From assembly GCF_010731575.1 (NCBI RefSeq), contig NZ_AP022617.1:1364001-1428000 (forward strand): a stretch of DNA of 64,000 nt, given 5' to 3'. Positions 61,060 through 64,000 of the stretch are shown here, in pieces (position 1 is the stretch's first letter; each line of letters starts with the position of its first letter). The notes under the pieces are model-generated. The model saw only the letters and a program-made list of their open reading frames with translations, ran no database searches and was not told the origin of the DNA. The position numbers and the translations under genes are program-made. Origin of the DNA: Mycolicibacterium monacense. Lineage in GTDB: Bacteria; Actinomycetota; Actinomycetes; Mycobacteriales; Mycobacteriaceae.

Positions 61060-61412
61060 CAGATCTCCACCAGTCCGAGATCGACGATCAACGTCCCAGC
61101 GCACCCGGCGGGGGCGGCGACGAACAGTTCGAGCACCGTGTCACCGAGGAGGTCCTCCACCACGCGCAACGCCACGTGGGTGGAACCCTTGGCCGCGATG
61201 GGGAAGTACCGCATCGGTTTCCCGTCGCGGAACAGCACGACCGTGACCATCTCGGCAGTCGAGTTGCCGCCGCGGAAGTACACGGGTTGGGCGACCGCCC
61301 CGGCGGGCACGACGTAGCGCAGCCCGGGGTCGATCGGCATGGGTTTGTCAAGGCCGTTGCCCTCGAACTCGAAGGCGCCCTGCAGGAAACGAGGTGTACT
61401 TCCGTCGCTCAT
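61059..61412 (-). CDS. Small conserved protein of the nitrite reductase operon, unknown function
   Basis: 117 residues, mostly beta-strand-like hydrophobic/polar alternation (LRYVVPAGAVAQPVYFRGGN, MVTVVLFRDGKPMRYFPIAA, HVALRVVEDLLGDTVLELFVAA, GTLIVDLGLVEI), with no signal peptide and only one Cys. The pattern suggests a beta-sandwich or jelly-roll domain. It overlaps nirB by one base and is the first gene of a nirBD transcript divergent from the nitrate reductase gene. A role in cofactor delivery, assembly or regulation of nitrate assimilation is possible but not shown. Confidence 0.8.
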   Translation of the reverse strand: MSDGSTPRFLQGAFEFEGNGLDKPMPIDPGLRYVVPAGAVAQPVYFRGGNSTAEMVTVVLFRDGKPMRYFPIAAKGSTHVALRVVEDLLGDTVLELFVAAPAGCAGTLIVDLGLVEI

Positions 61413-61586
61413 GCCTACGACAAAGTAGGGCGCCGTTGTTTCGCGGCGGTTTCGTCGGCGAGTCCGGCAGGAGTCGGACTCCGCACCGGCGGCTCACCGC
61501 AGGCCGCCCTCCGCGGTGAGGACCAATTTTCCTGACCATAACGTCCGCGGAAACCAACCGGAACAGGTCCGGCGAACGATGGGCGT

Positions 61587-64000
61587 ATGGCCGTGACCAG
61601 GACTGCGTGCTCGTACTGCGGCGTCGGCTGCGGTATCGAGGTGCACACCGGCAGCGAAGGGGGCCGACCCGTCATCGCCCGGGTGTCCGGAGATCGGTTG
61701 CACCCGACGAACTCCGGCCGGTTGTGCACCAAGGGTGCCACCCACGCTGAGATGATGAACGCCACCGACGGCCGGCTGACCTCGGCGCTGCTGCGGCCCA
61801 CCCGCCACGAGGAACCGGTTCCGGCCCCGGTGGACGACGCCGTCGCCGAGGCGGGGCGGCGGCTGCGGGCCATCGTCGACGAACACGGAGCCGATGCCGT
61901 CGCACTGTACGTGTCGGGTCAGATGTCGCTCGAATCGCAGTATCTGGCAACCAAATTGGCGAAGGGCTTCCTGCGCACCAAGTACCTGGAGTCGAATTCG
62001 CGGCTGTGCATGGCCAGCGCGGCCACCGGCTACAAACAGTCGCTGGGCGCCGACGGGCCGCCGGGGTCCTACACGGACTTCGACGTCACCAACCTGTTCT
62101 TCGTCATCGGGTCGAATATGGCGGACTGTCACCCGATCCTGCACCAGCGGATGGTCGACCGCCTCAAGACGGGCGCCAAGCTCATCGTCGTCGACCCCCG
62201 CCGCACCGCCACCGCCGACCGGGCCGACCTGTACCTGCCGATCCGGCCGGGCACGGACGTGGCGCTGCTCAACGGGCTGCTGCACCTGCTGGTCGAGCGC
62301 GGCGACATCGACGAGGAGTTCATCGCCGAGCACACCGAGGGCTGGGCGCACATGCCGGAGTTCCTCGCCGACTACGCCCCGGCGCGGGTCGCCGCGATCA
62401 CCGGCCTCGCCGAAGCCGATCTGCACCGTGCCGCGGCCATGATCGCCGAGGCCGGCGACTGGGTGACGTGCTGGGCGGTGGGGATGAACCAGAGCACCCA
62501 CGGCACGGCGAACACCAACGCGATCTGCAACCTGCACCTGGCCACGGGCGCCATCTGCCGACCGGGTGCCGGGCCGATGTCGCTGACCGGGCAGCCCAAC
62601 GCGATGGGCGGGCGCGAGATGGGCTACATGGGGCCCGGCCTGCCCGGTCAACGTTCCATCCTCTCCGCCGAGGACCGCGCGTTCGTCGAACAGCGGTGGG
62701 GTCTGCCGCCCGGCACCATCCGCACCGACGCCGGTCCCGGCGCGGTCGACATGTTCGAGCGGTTGGCCGCGGGCGAGATCAAGGCCTGCTGGATCATCTG
62801 CACCAACCCGGTGGCGACCATGCCGAATCGCAGGACCACGATCGCCGGGCTGGAGGCCGCCGAACTGGTGATCACGCAGGACGTCTACCGCGACACCGCC
62901 ACCAACCGGTACGCCGACATCGTGCTGCCCGCCACCCTGTGGGCCGAATCCGATCAGGTGATGGTGAATTCGGACCGTACGCTCACGCTGTTGCAGCAGG
63001 CCGTCCCACCGCCCGGCCAGACCCGCCCCGACTGGCAGCTGATCTGCCGGATCGCCGCCGAACTGGGGTTCGGCGCGGATTTCGCCTACACCGACAGTGC
63101 CCAGATCTTCGACGAGATCCGCGAGTTCAGCAATCGCAGAACGGGTTTCGATCTTCGCGGCGCGACGTACGACCGGCTGCGCGAGACGCCGCTGCAGTGG
63201 CCGGTCCCTCCCGACGACGGAACCGACCGCCACCCGATCCGCTACCTCAACGACGGTGTGAGCCAGGATCTCCACGTCGACGCCTCCGGCCACCGCCCGC
63301 GGTTGGCGTTCCCGACACCGTCGCGGCGCGCGGTCTTCTACGCCCGCCCGCACGTCGACGCCGCGGAACTGCCCGACGGCGACTTCCCGTTCGTGCTGAA
63401 CACCGGGCGTCTGCCGCACCAGTGGCACACCATGACCAAGACCGGCCGGGTGCGGGCCCTGGTCAAACTCGACGGCCGGCCGTTCGTCGAAGTCCACCCG
63501 CACGACGCCGCAGCCCTCGACATCGTCGACGGACAATCGGTCGAACTGACCTCGCGACGCGGACGCGCGGTGCTGCCCGCGGTGGTCTGCGATCGGGTGA
63601 TGCCCGGAAACTGCTTTGCGCCATTCCATTTCAACGACGAACACGGCGAGTACCTCACCGTCAACGCGTTGACCAACGATGCGGTCGACCCCGACTCGCT
63701 GCAGCCGGAGTTCAAGGTGTGCGCGGTGGCGCTGCGGCCGGTGCAGACGGTCGCCGCACCCACCGAAGAGCTCCGCACCCCGGCGCCGGAACCCGTGGCA
63801 TCGGACGGGCCGCTGGTGCTGTGGGCCTCGCAGACCGGCACCGCCGAGGACTTCGCCACCGACGTGGCGGCCCGACTGCCCGGTGCCCAGTTGGTCACCA
63901 TGGACGAGCTGCCGCTGCCGCGGTTGGCCGAGGCGCGTGACGTCGTCGTCATCACCAGCACCTTCGGCGACGGCGGCCCGCCCGACAACGGGGCCGACTT
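61587..64000 (+). CDS. Assimilatory nitrate reductase fused to flavodoxin/flavoprotein module, 3' end cut by window
   Basis: A molybdopterin oxidoreductase that reduces nitrate to nitrite for assimilation. At least 804 codons are present, and the gene continues past the window. The N-terminal [4Fe-4S] motif is ACSYCGVGCGIEV with a later GRLCTKG. The Mo-bis-MGD domains follow (SNSRLCMASAATGYKQ, VIGSNMADCHPI, VDPRRTATADRADLYLPI, NAICNLHLATGAICRPGAGP, LNTGRLPHQWHTMTKTGR). From about residue 740 a flavodoxin domain starts (LVLWASQTGTAEDFATDV, FMN loop; ITSTFGDGGPPDNG). This matches the nitrate reductase/sulfite reductase flavoprotein fusion known in actinobacteria, so a FAD/NADPH domain is expected downstream. 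It is divergent from the nirBD set. Confidence 0.93.
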   Translation, partial: MAVTRTACSYCGVGCGIEVHTGSEGGRPVIARVSGDRLHPTNSGRLCTKGATHAEMMNATDGRLTSALLRPTRHEEPVPAPVDDAVAEAGRRLRAIVDEHGADAVALYVSGQMSLESQYLATKLAKGFLRTKYLESNSRLCMASAATGYKQSLGADGPPGSYTDFDVTNLFFVIGSNMADCHPILHQRMVDRLKTGAKLIVVDPRRTATADRADLYLPIRPGTDVALLNGLLHLLVERGDIDEEFIAEHTEGWAHMPEFLADYAPARVAAITGLAEADLHRAAAMIAEAGDWVTCWAVGMNQSTHGTANTNAICNLHLATGAICRPGAGPMSLTGQPNAMGGREMGYMGPGLPGQRSILSAEDRAFVEQRWGLPPGTIRTDAGPGAVDMFERLAAGEIKACWIICTNPVATMPNRRTTIAGLEAAELVITQDVYRDTATNRYADIVLPATLWAESDQVMVNSDRTLTLLQQAVPPPGQTRPDWQLICRIAAELGFGADFAYTDSAQIFDEIREFSNRRTGFDLRGATYDRLRETPLQWPVPPDDGTDRHPIRYLNDGVSQDLHVDASGHRPRLAFPTPSRRAVFYARPHVDAAELPDGDFPFVLNTGRLPHQWHTMTKTGRVRALVKLDGRPFVEVHPHDAAALDIVDGQSVELTSRRGRAVLPAVVCDRVMPGNCFAPFHFNDEHGEYLTVNALTNDAVDPDSLQPEFKVCAVALRPVQTVAAPTEELRTPAPEPVASDGPLVLWASQTGTAEDFATDVAARLPGAQLVTMDELPLPRLAEARDVVVITSTFGDGGPPDNGAD

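Noticed and set aside
59524..61317. 597-codon plus-strand open frame opposite nirB
   Set aside because: Antisense to NirB, whose FAD, Fe-S and siroheme motifs are all intact; the composition is typical of a shadow frame.
61531..61560. Possible GlnR box (ATAAC...GAAAC) in the nitrate reductase/nir divergent gap
   Set aside because: The two AC dinucleotides are 10 bases apart rather than the 9 of the actinobacterial GlnR consensus. GlnR control of nitrate assimilation is expected, but this site is not convincing by eye.

Overview
The window is high-GC actinobacterial DNA, almost certainly chromosomal sequence of a non-tuberculous Mycobacterium (Mycolicibacterium type). The evidence is a collinear run of genes matching the M. 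tuberculosis block Rv2191 to Rv2143, including pimB', fadD15, mptC, RNase AS, type II aroG, pknL, mptA, idsA2, lppM, the whole dcw (division and cell wall) cluster and wag31. Identifications rest on motifs and on remembered family sequences; no search was run.

Region 1 (1-22.9 kb) is envelope and housekeeping. A truncated exonuclease/GIY-YIG gene and a small four-cysteine protein come first. The ripC peptidoglycan hydrolase and a HELxH-type secreted peptidase form an operon, followed by the PIM mannosyltransferase pimB'. A PucR regulator and an agmatinase-family hydrolase sit between pimB' and fadD15, where M. tuberculosis has nothing. Then come two START-like proteins, an ArsA-like ATPase, an acyltransferase, the LM/LAM mannosyltransferases mptC and mptA, RNase AS, DAHP synthase, the divergent pknL/Rv2175c pair, idsA2, lppM, a GNAT protein and a DUF3040 protein ended by a strong intrinsic terminator.

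Region 2 (23.1-43.7 kb) is the dcw cluster: MraZ boxes, mraZ, rsmH, ftsL-like, pbpB, murE, murF, mraY, murD, ftsW, murG, murC, ftsQ, ftsZ, pgeF, yggS-type, sepF, yggT-type and wag31. Seven junctions are exact 4-base stop/start overlaps, which implies translational coupling from rsmH to ftsQ. The PE_PGRS and other insertions known from M. tuberculosis between pbpB and murE are absent.

Region 3 (43.7-57.4 kb) is more accessory. It holds a phosphoribosyltransferase, a TIGR01777 SDR, a class I amidotransferase, a beta-lactamase-fold lipoprotein that has lost its catalytic residues, a phospholipase D, a cytochrome P450, a secreted Het-C-like protein, and a CitA/DctR-type two-component system divergent from a complete tctCBA tripartite tricarboxylate transporter plus a UspA protein.

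Region 4 (57.4-64 kb) holds a PknH-sensor-like lipoprotein and a nitrate assimilation locus. nirD, nirB and a small unknown protein lie on the minus strand, divergent from a molybdopterin nitrate reductase fused to a flavodoxin module and cut by the window end.

The most novel signal is a short dispersed repeat with a core of about 18-21 bp. It lies just upstream of ftsZ (one copy), uspA (two copies) and nirD (two copies). Each copy carries a mini-ORF, and the last mini-ORF before each gene stops inside that gene's start codon (ATGA). Each copy also supplies purine-rich Shine-Dalgarno-like sequence. The architecture resembles mycobacterial MIRU elements. No IS element, prophage, CRISPR array, tRNA or rRNA was seen.
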